Shown here: piece by piece, positions 43,174 to 51,218 of the stretch
Position numbering within the stretch: the first letter of the stretch is position 1
Layout: each line of letters begins with the position of its first letter
DNA from: JAXDAY01 sp034679345
GTDB taxonomy: Bacteria; Eisenbacteria; RBG-16-71-46; CAIMUX01; VGJL01
Reading direction: 5' to 3'
Length of the DNA stretch: 64,000 nucleotides
Assembly (NCBI GenBank): GCA_034679345.1
Contig: JAXDAY010000015.1
Location: forward strand, 62,001-126,000
Translations under genes and position numbers: made by a program
The notes under the pieces: generated by a model
What the model saw: the letters and a program-made list of their open reading frames with translations, nothing else
Databases searched by the model: none
What the model was told of the DNA's origin: nothing

Positions 43174-44087
43174 TGTCGCTCCCCCCCCTCCGCGCGATGA
43201 ACGGCGCCAGAGCAGTCGGCTCCCCGGTGCTCTCCGGGTCCCTCCACTTCGATCGTGCAATGATCGATCCCGAATCGTTCCACCAGCAAGCTGCGAGCGG
43301 CATCCCTCTGGACCCGCCACTGGCTCGGATCCTCCACGATGAGGTGAACTGTGAGGGTGTCGAAGTGGCTCCCGATCCTCCAGATGTGAAGGTCGTGCAC
43401 CCCTGAGATGCCGGAGAGGCGCGCGAGCGCCTCCTCCACCTCGGGAAGGGAGATGTGCCTCGGCACTCCCTCAAGGAGGATATGAAGGCTCTCCCTCAGC
43501 AACCGAAGCCCGCTCAGGATGATCAGGATCGTGATGGCAAGACTGGCGATCGCGTCGATCTCTGTCCACCCAGTGGCCCGGATCGTCAAGGCGGCGCCGA
43601 TCGCCGCCACGCTCCCGAGCGTGTCGCCGACCAGGTGAAGAAATGCCCCGCGAATCCCGATGCTCTCGCGACTTCCCCGGTGCAAGAGGGCGAGCCCGGC
43701 GAGATTGATCGCAAGCCCGATCCCCGCGACGACGAGCATGAGCCCGCCCTCGATCTCGGGAGGAGATCGGAATCTCTTCACCGCGTTGACTCCGATGAGC
43801 ACCGCCACGCCGCAGAGGAGCGTGCCGTTCATCAGGGCGGAGAGAACCTCCAGGCGGTCGTACCCATAGCTGCGCCGCATGTCGGGAGGCCGCCTCATCT
43901 GATGAAATGCAAGGAGCGCGAGCCCGAGCGCCGTGACATCCGAGAGCATATGGCCTGCGTCGGAGAGGAGCGCCAGGCTGTTTGCCACCCACCCGCCCAC
44001 GAACTCGACCACCATGAAGCCGGCCGTCAACGCAAAGACTGCGCGAAGCCGGGATACGGGCTGGCGATGATCGTGCATTCCGCTCAC
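43170..44087 (-). CDS. Cation diffusion facilitator (Zn2+/Cd2+/Co2+ exporter)
   Basis: A 305-residue CDF transporter exchanging cytosolic Zn2+ or similar ions for protons. Six TM segments carry both metal-site motifs: SDAGHMLSDV (TM2) and HLVGDTLGS (TM5), i.e. HxxxD and HxxxD. The HD-HD pattern points to Zn/Cd rather than Mn or Fe. The cytoplasmic domain (about 205-300) has VHDLHIWRIGSH and the putative binding VHLIVED. A His cluster MHDH precedes TM1. The start is GTG 44087 overlapping the upstream stop by four bases (GTGA); ATG 44078 is an alternative. Confidence 0.92.
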   Translation of the reverse strand: MSGMHDHRQPVSRLRAVFALTAGFMVVEFVGGWVANSLALLSDAGHMLSDVTALGLALLAFHQMRRPPDMRRSYGYDRLEVLSALMNGTLLCGVAVLIGVNAVKRFRSPPEIEGGLMLVVAGIGLAINLAGLALLHRGSRESIGIRGAFLHLVGDTLGSVAAIGAALTIRATGWTEIDAIASLAITILIILSGLRLLRESLHILLEGVPRHISLPEVEEALARLSGISGVHDLHIWRIGSHFDTLTVHLIVEDPSQWRVQRDAARSLLVERFGIDHCTIEVEGPGEHRGADCSGAVHRAEGGERQ

Positions 44088-45304
44088 TTGGAGGCCGGCT
44101 GTGTTCGCCGGAGGGCGGATCGGAGATCATCAATGAGATCCTCCGGATCCTCGAGCCCAGCGGAGAGACGAATCAGCCCGTCGGTGATTCCCGCAGCCTT
44201 CCGGCTCTCGGGATCGACCATGCGATGACTGGAGGTGACCGGGTGGCTCGCGACGCTCTCGACCCCGCCGAGGCTCGTTGCGATGCGGACGCAGCAAAGG
44301 CCCCGCAGGAACTCCATCGCGGCATCGAGGCCCCCGCGCAGCTCAAAGGAGAGCATCCCGCCGAAGCCGTTCATCTGACGCCGGGCGATCGCGTGTCCCG
44401 GGTGACTCGCCAGACCCGGGTAATGGACCTTCGAGACCGTGGGTTCGCTCTCCAGCATCGCGGCCAACCGGGCTGCAGTCTCCGACTGCCGTCGGACCCG
44501 AATCGGCAGGGTCGCAAGGCCGCGATTCAAGAGCCAGCCCGCGAAGGGGTCGGCCGATCCGCCGAGCGTTCGCCGCACATGCTCCAGCCGCGCGATCGTC
44601 GCGTCGCTTCCCACAGCGACGCCGAGCGTGAGGTCCGAGTGCCCTCCGAGGTACTTCGTCGCGCTGTGCAGCACCAGCTCGGCCCCCCACTCGAGGGGAT
44701 TCTGGAGAACCGGCGTGGCGAATGTGTTGTCGACAATGACCGGAATTCCCGCATCACGCGCCACCCGCGCCACGCCGGGCCCATCGACGATTCTCAGAAG
44801 CGGGTTAGTCGGCGTTTCGAGGAAGATGGCGCACGCGCCGCCACGGATCTCCCGCTCGACGGCAGCCGGGTCCGCGAGATCGATCCGCGAGATAGCGATG
44901 CCGAGCCTGGGAAGCAGCTGCTCCATCAGCGAGATCGTCCCGCCGTAGAGATCCCGCCCGGCGATCAACCTCCCGCCGTCGCGCGAGCGACTCCAGAGCG
45001 CTGCGTGGATCGCGGCCAGCCCCGAGGAGAAGAGAAGCGCTCGATCGCCGCCCTCGAGCGCGGCGAGCTTCTCCTCTACCGCGTGGATCGTGGGGTTGTC
45101 GTAGCGCGAGTAAATGTAGCCTGCGCGCGCGCCGGAGAGGACCTCAACCATCTCCTCAGGGGAATCGAAGCTGTACGTGCTGCTCTGAACGATCGGAAGG
45201 CTCAGCGGGCTCCCGGAACATGCCTCCAAGGGGGATGCGTTGCCGCCGTGGACCGCCCGGGTGTCGAACCTGGGGCGATCCCGCCAACGCCGACCGGGAC
45301 TCAC
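44084..45304 (-). CDS. Cystathionine gamma-synthase/lyase-family PLP enzyme
   Basis: A 406-residue PLP-dependent enzyme of Cys/Met metabolism (MetB, MetC, MetZ, gamma-lyase). Readable landmarks are YSRYDNPTIHAVEEKLAALEGG, LLFSSGLAA, YGGT, ETPTNPLLRIVD, VDNTFATP and the PLP lysine in LHSATKYLGGHSD. Which reaction it performs cannot be fixed from sequence alone: cystathionine gamma-synthase, gamma-lyase, methionine gamma-lyase or O-acetyl sulfhydrylase are all candidates. I chose GTG 45304 (GGAGGG six bases upstream) over ATG 45331, which has no site. Its stop overlaps the CDF start (GTGA), so sulfur metabolism and cation transport share one transcript, possibly for thiol-based metal tolerance (inference). 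Confidence 0.85.
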   Translation of the reverse strand: MSPGRRWRDRPRFDTRAVHGGNASPLEACSGSPLSLPIVQSSTYSFDSPEEMVEVLSGARAGYIYSRYDNPTIHAVEEKLAALEGGDRALLFSSGLAAIHAALWSRSRDGGRLIAGRDLYGGTISLMEQLLPRLGIAISRIDLADPAAVEREIRGGACAIFLETPTNPLLRIVDGPGVARVARDAGIPVIVDNTFATPVLQNPLEWGAELVLHSATKYLGGHSDLTLGVAVGSDATIARLEHVRRTLGGSADPFAGWLLNRGLATLPIRVRRQSETAARLAAMLESEPTVSKVHYPGLASHPGHAIARRQMNGFGGMLSFELRGGLDAAMEFLRGLCCVRIATSLGGVESVASHPVTSSHRMVDPESRKAAGITDGLIRLSAGLEDPEDLIDDLRSALRRTQPASK

Positions 45305-45398
45305 GCCAATCCCTCCCGCGCGCCGATCCATTCCGGGGCGGAACTCGTCGGGGCGGAGACCGAAACTGCGCTCCCGAATCCGCCCCTGTGCATCTCGA

Positions 45399-47033
45399 TC
45401 AGGGCGCCGTGTAGGCGGTCCGGAACCCGATTTGACTGGAGGTCATCGCTGGATCGGCGGCCTCGCGGCCGATGACTCGAACGCCGGTGGAAGTCTGGAC
45501 ATAGCTGCCGCCCCGGAGGACCCGCAGGGTGCCGGAGAGCGGGCCTTCGGGGTTCGTCTGGGTCGTCTCCGAATAGGGACCGTACCAGTCGCGGACCCAC
45601 TCCTTCGCATTGCCCGAGAGATCGAGCAGACCGAACGGGCTCGTGCTGGAGGGGAACGAACCTCTCGGTCGCAGCTCCAGAGTTTGACCCGGCTCCCCCG
45701 TGTTGTAGTTCGCCTGATCGGGAGCGATGGTCACGCCCCAGGGATAGATCCAGTCGGACTGCTCTCCTTTTGCCGCGATCTCCCACTCGTGCTCGGTGGG
45801 CAGGCGGAGCCCCCGCGACTCCGCGTAGGCCTTCGCGCCGTACCAGCTCACACCGACCACGGGAAGATTGCGGTCAGCGGCCGCGACGGCCATCGTGTCG
45901 CCATCCAAATCGTAGAAGATCGCAGAGGACATCAGATCGAGCATCGGTTGGGGAAGGCTGTCTTCGTCTACCGGTTCGACGCGATCCGGATAGAGCCGAA
46001 CGATCGTGCCTTCTTGCCTGGCGAGCGGCGGCGTCATCGCCATCGCCTTCTGGAGGAAATCGAGGTAGAGCGCGTTGGTGACCTCGGTGCGTTCGATATA
46101 GTAGCCGCCCACGATACGCGCATTGTGCCCAGGGAACTCGTTCGCGCTCGCATAGCGCCAAGAGGCGGTGTCTGGCGCGCCGACGAAGTAGGTTCCGCCC
46201 GGAATCAGGATCATGTTCTCATCTTCCGGCGGATCGGGGTTTCCACCGACGTTGGTCACCTGCAGCTGTCGAACGGCACGACCCTTCTGGGTGGAGAGGT
46301 AAGTGTTCATCGCTTCGACGACCACTGTGTAGATAGCCGCCCTTGAGAAACGGTGCTGGACCGGTGAGGAGGCGGGCAGCTGCTCGGCCCAATCGTGTTC
46401 CCAAAGCCCGTCGTTGTCGAAGTCCCACCGGACCACGATCTGCTCGGGCGAATCGATGTCGTCCTCCGTGTTCGAGGCGTCGAAGGTGAAGAAGTCTTCG
46501 ACGGTGCCGGCAGAAGGTGTGATCAGGATATCCGGACGCGGAGGGCGCAGGATCGTTCCCAGGTTCAGGACACGGACGGTGACGAGCTCGGATCGCGTGT
46601 TGTTGTCGGCATCGTCGTAGGCGCGAGAGAACAGCCGAACTCTCGTGCCATTGGTGATCTGCTGCGTATACCAGCGGGTGCGGAACACCGCCGATCCGTT
46701 CCCGGGACGGAGGCTGTCGGGCACCTCTCCCGGCGGGATCGCTTGGGTCAGGGTCGCGATCGGCTCGGGTTCGGCATCGCCGCCCTCGGAGTCTTCGAGC
46801 ATCGCCCATATCTCGACCCGATCGAGGCCGCGATCATCCGCCGCGCTGACGAAGACATCGGTGGAATCCGACACGTCCATGGGGACCTCGGAATCCATGA
46901 CCGGGTAGAGCATCCGGACACTGGGAGCGATCTCATCAACCTCGTCCGTGACATCGTCCTCGGTGCAACCTCCGCAGAATGCGAGGCAGATCGCCATGAT
47001 GACCGCGGGGAGCAGTCCGATTGAACGCTTCAT
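45399..47033 (-). CDS. SUMF1/formylglycine-generating-enzyme-fold lipoprotein with Ig-like domains
   Basis: A 544-residue envelope protein. The N-terminus (AVIMAICLAFCGGCTEDD) has a lipobox-like end before Cys. Two beta-sandwich domains follow, an Ig-like one (about 40-150) and a PKD-like one (about 165-260, FTFDASNTEDD, VRWDFDNDG). The C-terminal FGE-sulfatase-fold domain begins NMILIPGGTYFVGAPD and shows YYIERTEVTNALYLDFL, LPVVGVSWYGAKAYAESRGLRLPTEHEWE, DLSGNAKEWVRDW and LRVLRGGSY. The Cys pair needed for formylglycine formation is absent, so it is likely a structural or binding version. It is about 94 bases from the gamma-synthase gene. Confidence 0.82.
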   Translation of the reverse strand: MKRSIGLLPAVIMAICLAFCGGCTEDDVTDEVDEIAPSVRMLYPVMDSEVPMDVSDSTDVFVSAADDRGLDRVEIWAMLEDSEGGDAEPEPIATLTQAIPPGEVPDSLRPGNGSAVFRTRWYTQQITNGTRVRLFSRAYDDADNNTRSELVTVRVLNLGTILRPPRPDILITPSAGTVEDFFTFDASNTEDDIDSPEQIVVRWDFDNDGLWEHDWAEQLPASSPVQHRFSRAAIYTVVVEAMNTYLSTQKGRAVRQLQVTNVGGNPDPPEDENMILIPGGTYFVGAPDTASWRYASANEFPGHNARIVGGYYIERTEVTNALYLDFLQKAMAMTPPLARQEGTIVRLYPDRVEPVDEDSLPQPMLDLMSSAIFYDLDGDTMAVAAADRNLPVVGVSWYGAKAYAESRGLRLPTEHEWEIAAKGEQSDWIYPWGVTIAPDQANYNTGEPGQTLELRPRGSFPSSTSPFGLLDLSGNAKEWVRDWYGPYSETTQTNPEGPLSGTLRVLRGGSYVQTSTGVRVIGREAADPAMTSSQIGFRTAYTAP

Positions 47034-47302
47034 CTCCACCCCTCCATCCATCCCACCTCAACCCCCAGGTGGTCGCCCCATCGGGGCCTGACTGGTGCGG
47101 CCCAGCGGGCCGATCTGCTTGAAATATAAGGCGCGCGCCGGAGGGTCGTCAACGTGCCCCTCCCAGCGGACATCGGAGGCCGAGACCGGCACGGCGGCTC
47201 CCCGGCGTGAGTCCCCATCCGGACCTCTCCACATCGAGTGGATAACTTCTCCACATTCCGTCCCCGCTATTCACAAGTGGAAGCCTATTGGGGGACAATC
47301 AG
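47034..47302. other. Intergenic region with DnaA-box-like sequences
   Basis: 269 bases without a gene. AGTGGATAA (47237-47245) and TTCTCCACA (47247-47255) each differ from the DnaA box (TGTGGATAA and its complement TTATCCACA) at one position and lie almost adjacent. The short stems TCCAC-N5-GTGGA and GTGGA-N7-TCCAC overlap them. This could hold the lipoprotein-gene promoter or titrate DnaA. Confidence 0.35.
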
Positions 47303-47761
47303 TTAATCGATGTCCGGGACTCGCTTGAACGACTTCGGTAGCGGGAACTCCGAGTCGGCAGGCTTGCTACCGTCCCCGTCCAAGTCCCCGCGGGGCGCCA
47401 CGGGCGCGGATCGGGCCGTTGACATCTGCGCGAAGCCCTGGAAGTAGACGCCCTCCTCGATCACCAGCGCCTGGGTGCAGAGGTCTCCTTCCACCCGAGC
47501 GCCCTTCCGGAGTTCGATACGGGACTGTCCGGTGATCTTTCCGGTCACCTGGCCCATGACGAGAACCTCGTCGGCTTCGACATCCGCCTTGATGACACCG
47601 GTCGCCCCGACCGTCACGCGCGACTTCGAGGAGAGGCTCCCCTCAAGCGCCCCGTCGAGCCGGATATCTCCCTCGGCTTTCAGGTCTCCGCGGACCGACA
47701 TCCCTTCCTGGATGATCGACTGCGATCGCGACGCTCCGGTGTCCGGTAGCTTGCGAAACAT
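47303..47761 (-). CDS. Bactofilin
   Basis: A 152-residue cytoskeletal protein that polymerises into filaments without nucleotide. The DUF583 beta-helix core is seen in EGMSVRGDLKAEGDIRLDGALEG, GVIKADVEADEVLVMGQVTGKI and RKGARVEGDLCTQALVIEEGVYFQG, a right-handed repeat with buried hydrophobic ladders. N- and C-terminal tails are disordered and Pro/Ser-rich. AAGGAGGAGG before ATG 47761 fixes the start. It lies 52 bases after an M23 peptidase gene, a pairing found in Helicobacter (CcmA), Caulobacter and Myxococcus, where bactofilin localises cell-wall hydrolases and sometimes the ParABS machinery. Confidence 0.9.
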   Translation of the reverse strand: MFRKLPDTGASRSQSIIQEGMSVRGDLKAEGDIRLDGALEGSLSSKSRVTVGATGVIKADVEADEVLVMGQVTGKITGQSRIELRKGARVEGDLCTQALVIEEGVYFQGFAQMSTARSAPVAPRGDLDGDGSKPADSEFPLPKSFKRVPDID

Positions 47762-47813
47762 GCCTCCTCCTTCTCCGGCAACCCCCGGCCCAGCGAACCG
47801 AGGATGGTGCCGC

Positions 47814-48689
47814 TCACATGCCTCCCGACCCCTGTGGGGCGCTCCCCATCTCGCGGTAAACCGGAAACACGCTTCCCGGGTCGATCGGCTTGCCTTCCCG
47901 AATGATCTCAAAGTGGACGTGTGGAGCGGAGCTGCTTCCCGTGCTCCCGACTCGCGCCACAATCTGCCCGCCTTGCACGGTGTCCCCTTGCGCGACGGTC
48001 AGAATGTCGTTGTGACCATACCGCGTCACCCAACCGGAGCCATGGTCGATCGCCAGGAGATTGCCGTACGTGGGATCCCATCCCGCCGTGACGACGACAC
48101 CGGGGCCGGCCGCCATGACTGCCGCTCCGGCTGCTCCGGCGATGTCGACGCCCGGATGCACCGGCGTGCGCTGCGTACCCATTGTGAAACCGCGGCTAAC
48201 GGGTCCTCGCAGGGGCATTCGCTGAATTGGCCCTACCGGCGCCTTCTGGCCATCGTCCACGGGATGGTCGCCTCCATCGCTTCCAGCCGAGATCGGCACG
48301 GCGGGATCCAAGCTCTCGGCCTCCTCCCGCTGCGCCGACGCGTCGGGCACCCCGGCGAGCCTGTACAACTGGACCCGAAGGCGATCGATTTGTGCAACTA
48401 CGACCTCGAGCGAGTCCACTCGGTGCGCACGGGCCCGGAGACTCGAGTTCTCGCTTCGCAGATCCCTGAGCAGAATCGAATCCCGAATCAGCTTGCCGTA
48501 CAAGACTCCCCCGGCGAGGACGAGACAAAAGGAGGCGGCCAGCGCCACGACGACGAGTCGAACGCTCCAGCGGGGCAGCTCGATCTGGAATGTTCGCTGC
48601 GCCTGAGCCGGGGCAATCGTGATCGTGAGGCTGTTTCGATCGGCCGCCGCATGCCTGCGGAGCCACACGGCGACCCGATGGAGGATCAT
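47814..48689 (-). CDS. M23 (LytM-type) peptidase with membrane anchor and coiled coil
   Basis: A 291-residue peptidoglycan hydrolase. A single N-terminal transmembrane segment (about 43-64, LVVVALAASFCLVLAGG) is followed by a coiled coil (LRDLRSENSSLRARAHRVDSLEVV) and a C-terminal M23 domain with Zn ligands in HPGVDIAG (HxxxD) and HVHFEI (HxH). The domain also has DGSG-like and GHND loops. ATG 48689 has GAGG about eight bases upstream. The gene starts 10 bases after the parB stop and directly precedes the bactofilin gene, so a wall-shaping role targeted by bactofilin is likely. Confidence 0.9.
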   Translation of the reverse strand: MILHRVAVWLRRHAAADRNSLTITIAPAQAQRTFQIELPRWSVRLVVVALAASFCLVLAGGVLYGKLIRDSILLRDLRSENSSLRARAHRVDSLEVVVAQIDRLRVQLYRLAGVPDASAQREEAESLDPAVPISAGSDGGDHPVDDGQKAPVGPIQRMPLRGPVSRGFTMGTQRTPVHPGVDIAGAAGAAVMAAGPGVVVTAGWDPTYGNLLAIDHGSGWVTRYGHNDILTVAQGDTVQGGQIVARVGSTGSSSAPHVHFEIIREGKPIDPGSVFPVYREMGSAPQGSGGM

Positions 48690-48699
48690 CTCTCTCGCC

Positions 48700-49578
48700 T
48701 CAATGAACCTGGACCCCCAGCATCTGGAGGATTCGTTCAAGGTCCTGCTGATCCGCGAAGGCCAGCTCGAGGCGGCCCCCGCCAGACTTGTTCATAAGCA
48801 GATGAACCTCGGTGCCGACCCTGCGGCGGATCGCCTCCTCGACCCGCGACAAGTGCGGGTCGCGCGTCTCCCCAGCGGAGCCCGGCGCCCCGGGCACCGC
48901 CTGCGGTCGCAGGAAAGCGGCGATCCGCCGCTCAGTCTCCCGCACCGACCATTCCTCTTTGAGGATTCGACGCGCCCATCTCAACTGGTCCTGGGGACGC
49001 GGCAGAGAGAGGATCGCGCGCGCGTGCCCCATGCTCAGCCGATCCGCAGCGACATGGTCGAGCACTTCCGTCGGCAGCTTGAGCAGCCGGAGGAGATTAC
49101 TGATCGTGCTCCGCTCTTTGCCGACCTGGTCTGCGATTTGCTCGTGGGTCTTGCCGAATTCTTCAGCCAAGACATGATAGGCGCGGGCCTCATCCACAGG
49201 ATTGAGATCCTCCCTTTGGAGGTTCTCGATCAAGGCGACCTCCAGACTGCCAATATCGTCTAGTTCAACGATTATTGCTGGCACATCTTGAAGGCCAACG
49301 CGTTGTGCCGCACGGAGTCGTCTCTCGCCCGCGACCAACTCGTAGGTATCGCCCACTTTTCGCAGAAGCAGCGGCTCGAGCACCCCTCGGGCCTGAACCG
49401 AGCGGACGAGCTCATCCATCTTCACCGGATCGTTCGCCGTCCGTGGTTGCCATGGATTCGGACGGATCCTGTCGACGGGCACCGCTCCCCGCTCGACTCG
49501 CGCGGGGGCGGCCGCCTCGGATCCTGCCGCCCTCGGGATGATCGCCTCCAAACCCCGACCTAACGCTTTCCTAGTCAT
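48700..49578 (-). CDS. parB: Chromosome-partitioning protein ParB
   Basis: DNA-binding CTPase of the ParABS system, 292 residues. The N-terminal domain carries PNPWQPR, GVLEPLLLRKV and the arginine-patch/CTP motif GERRLRAAQ. A central HTH (KTHEQIADQVGKERSTISNLLRLL) binds parS, and a C-terminal dimer domain ends in LELAFADQQDLERILQML. All sections are standard. It overlaps parA by 8 bases. Two parS-like palindromes lie just upstream of parA at 50434 and 50460. Confidence 0.96.
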   Translation of the reverse strand: MTRKALGRGLEAIIPRAAGSEAAAPARVERGAVPVDRIRPNPWQPRTANDPVKMDELVRSVQARGVLEPLLLRKVGDTYELVAGERRLRAAQRVGLQDVPAIIVELDDIGSLEVALIENLQREDLNPVDEARAYHVLAEEFGKTHEQIADQVGKERSTISNLLRLLKLPTEVLDHVAADRLSMGHARAILSLPRPQDQLRWARRILKEEWSVRETERRIAAFLRPQAVPGAPGSAGETRDPHLSRVEEAIRRRVGTEVHLLMNKSGGGRLELAFADQQDLERILQMLGVQVH

Positions 49579-50332
49579 GCCCGATCATCTCCTCTGCCAG
49601 ACCGAAGTAGCTGGCCGCTCCGATGCAGTGGGGGTCGTAGAGCGTCACCGGCCTGCCGAAACTTGGGGCCTCGCCGAGCCGCACGTTCCTAGGAATCATG
49701 GTCTTGTAGACCCTATCGCCAAAGTAGTGCCTTGCCTCTTCCGCGACCTGTAGCGACAGATTGAGTCGGCTGTCGTACATGGTGAGCAGGATCCCCTCCA
49801 CCTCGAGGCTGGGATTCAGCGACTCACGGACGCGGTCGACCGTTTCCAGGAGTCGTCCAAGCCCCTCAAGGGCGTAGTACTCGCATTGGATCGGCACGAG
49901 CACCGAGCGCGCGGCTGTGAGGGCGTTCAGCGTCAGCAGCCCAAGCGATGGGGGGGAGTCAATGAACACATAGTCATAGGCACCGTCGAGGGTCTGAGTC
50001 GCGGCGGCCAGCCTCCCTTCCCGTCGGGGAAGATCCACGAGCTCAATCTCAGCGCCTGCTAGCCGGGGATCGGCCGGCATCACGTCCAAGCCGGTGATTT
50101 CGGTCGACCTGAGCGCCCTTTCCACCCCGACTGCCTCGAGGAGCACTTCGTAAGTCGTGGGGTCCTCTTCGTCCACCCGCACCCCGAGCCCGGAGGTGGC
50201 GTTGCCCTGGGGATCGATGTCCACCAGGAGGACCCGATGTCCCCGTCCCGCGATCGCGGCGGCAAGGTTGACTGCCGTGGTGGTCTTTCCCACTCCGCCC
50301 TTCTGATTGGCGACCGCAATCAGCTTCTCCAT
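49571..50332 (-). CDS. parA: Chromosome-partitioning ATPase ParA (Soj)
   Basis: Walker-type ATPase driving origin segregation, 253 residues. The deviant Walker A KGGVGKTTTAVNL is at residues 11-20, with DIDPQGNATSGLG, YVFIDSPPSLGLLTLNAL and VPIQCEYYALEGL as further conserved blocks. Length fits chromosomal ParA/Soj without the N-terminal HTH of plasmid types. Its start is followed by parB after an 8-base overlap. The 168-base upstream gap holds two parS-like sites and the rsmG end. Confidence 0.96.
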   Translation of the reverse strand: MEKLIAVANQKGGVGKTTTAVNLAAAIAGRGHRVLLVDIDPQGNATSGLGVRVDEEDPTTYEVLLEAVGVERALRSTEITGLDVMPADPRLAGAEIELVDLPRREGRLAAATQTLDGAYDYVFIDSPPSLGLLTLNALTAARSVLVPIQCEYYALEGLGRLLETVDRVRESLNPSLEVEGILLTMYDSRLNLSLQVAEEARHYFGDRVYKTMIPRNVRLGEAPSFGRPVTLYDPHCIGAASYFGLAEEMIGHD

Positions 50333-50433
50333 GGCATCCCCTTGCCTTCCATGAGATTAGCTACGGTTCCCTTCCTTGAGGACCCGGGAGATCTCCGCAG
50401 GAACCTAGCAGCAACCGGACGCCTCGTCAATGC

Positions 50434-50449
50434 CGTTCCACGTGGAACG
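50434..50449. promoter_or_regulatory. parS site 1
   Basis: CGTTCCACGTGGAACG is a perfect 16-bp palindrome, closely matching the chromosomal parS consensus (TGTTYCACGTGRAACA, 13-14 of 16). It sits about 100 bases upstream of parA and 3.8 kb from the oriC candidate. Confidence 0.85.
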
Positions 50450-50459
50450 AGACAGTCAA

Positions 50460-50475
50460 CGTTCCATGTGGAACC
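50460..50475. promoter_or_regulatory. parS site 2 (degenerate)
   Basis: CGTTCCATGTGGAACC repeats the first parS site ten bases away, with a one-base change in the centre (CATG for CACG). A pair of sites at one end of parA is common. Confidence 0.65.
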
Positions 50476-50500
50476 CACTGAGGTCTAACGCGTTGAATTT

Positions 50501-51205
50501 CTAGGACTTGCGGAGGACCAGAATGTGGGCGGTCGTCCAAGGAACGCAAAACGATTGTTCCAGGGCGTAAGGGCCAGGGTCGATGAGCCCCTGCTCGTGA
50601 GCCTCCATGATTTCATCCCCCCACCGGGGCCCCTTGAACGTCACAATCTTCCCCCCCGCGCGCACCAAGGGGCCGAACTCCCGGAGCGTGCCGACCAGAT
50701 CGGTGACGGCCCGACTCAAGAGCACATCGAACGTGCCCACCAGCTCCCCCCGGGCGACCAGCGTCTCAACCCTGGCCTGGTAGAGGGGAACGTTTGACAC
50801 GTCGAGGATCTGCATGACGTGCTGGAGGAAGACGCACCTCTTATGGGCTGACTCGACGAGGGAGATCTCCAGACTGGGGCTCCAGATCTTGAGCACAAGA
50901 CCAGGAAAGCCAGCACCTGTGCCTATATCCACCCATCTGGAATTGGGTGTGGGATCAACACCCAAATACACACCCAAAGATGCTGCAATATGTTTTGTGA
51001 CAATGAATTGCAAGTCCCCATGCGAGAGCAGACCATGGCGCCTATTCCATGCGAGCAGCTCGAGGCAGTAACGATGCAGCTTCGTCGGCACATCATTGGG
51101 CGCCTTTAGGCCAAATGGCTGGATCCTCTCAAGAAGAGTCCGGAGATCCTCGGTCAGCCACCCGGGGGCGGTGGGATGACGTGAGGTCGGTTCTCCTGGG
51201 TTCAC
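50501..51205 (-). CDS. rsmG: 16S rRNA (guanine-527-N7)-methyltransferase
   Basis: Methylates G527 of 16S rRNA. Its SAM site WVDIGTGAGFPGLVLKI, and the segments ISLVESAHKRCVFLQHV, VLLSRAVTDL and IVTFKGPRWGDE are typical of RsmG (GidB). Length 234 is normal. The start is GTG 51205 and a G-rich run replaces a clear SD. It lies 13 bases after yidC in the usual order yidC, (mnmE, mnmG), rsmG, parA, parB; mnmE and mnmG are missing here. Loss of rsmG function gives low-level streptomycin resistance in other bacteria. Confidence 0.95.
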   Translation of the reverse strand: MNPGEPTSRHPTAPGWLTEDLRTLLERIQPFGLKAPNDVPTKLHRYCLELLAWNRRHGLLSHGDLQFIVTKHIAASLGVYLGVDPTPNSRWVDIGTGAGFPGLVLKIWSPSLEISLVESAHKRCVFLQHVMQILDVSNVPLYQARVETLVARGELVGTFDVLLSRAVTDLVGTLREFGPLVRAGGKIVTFKGPRWGDEIMEAHEQGLIDPGPYALEQSFCVPWTTAHILVLRKS

Positions 51206-51218
51206 GGCCCCCCCCGCG

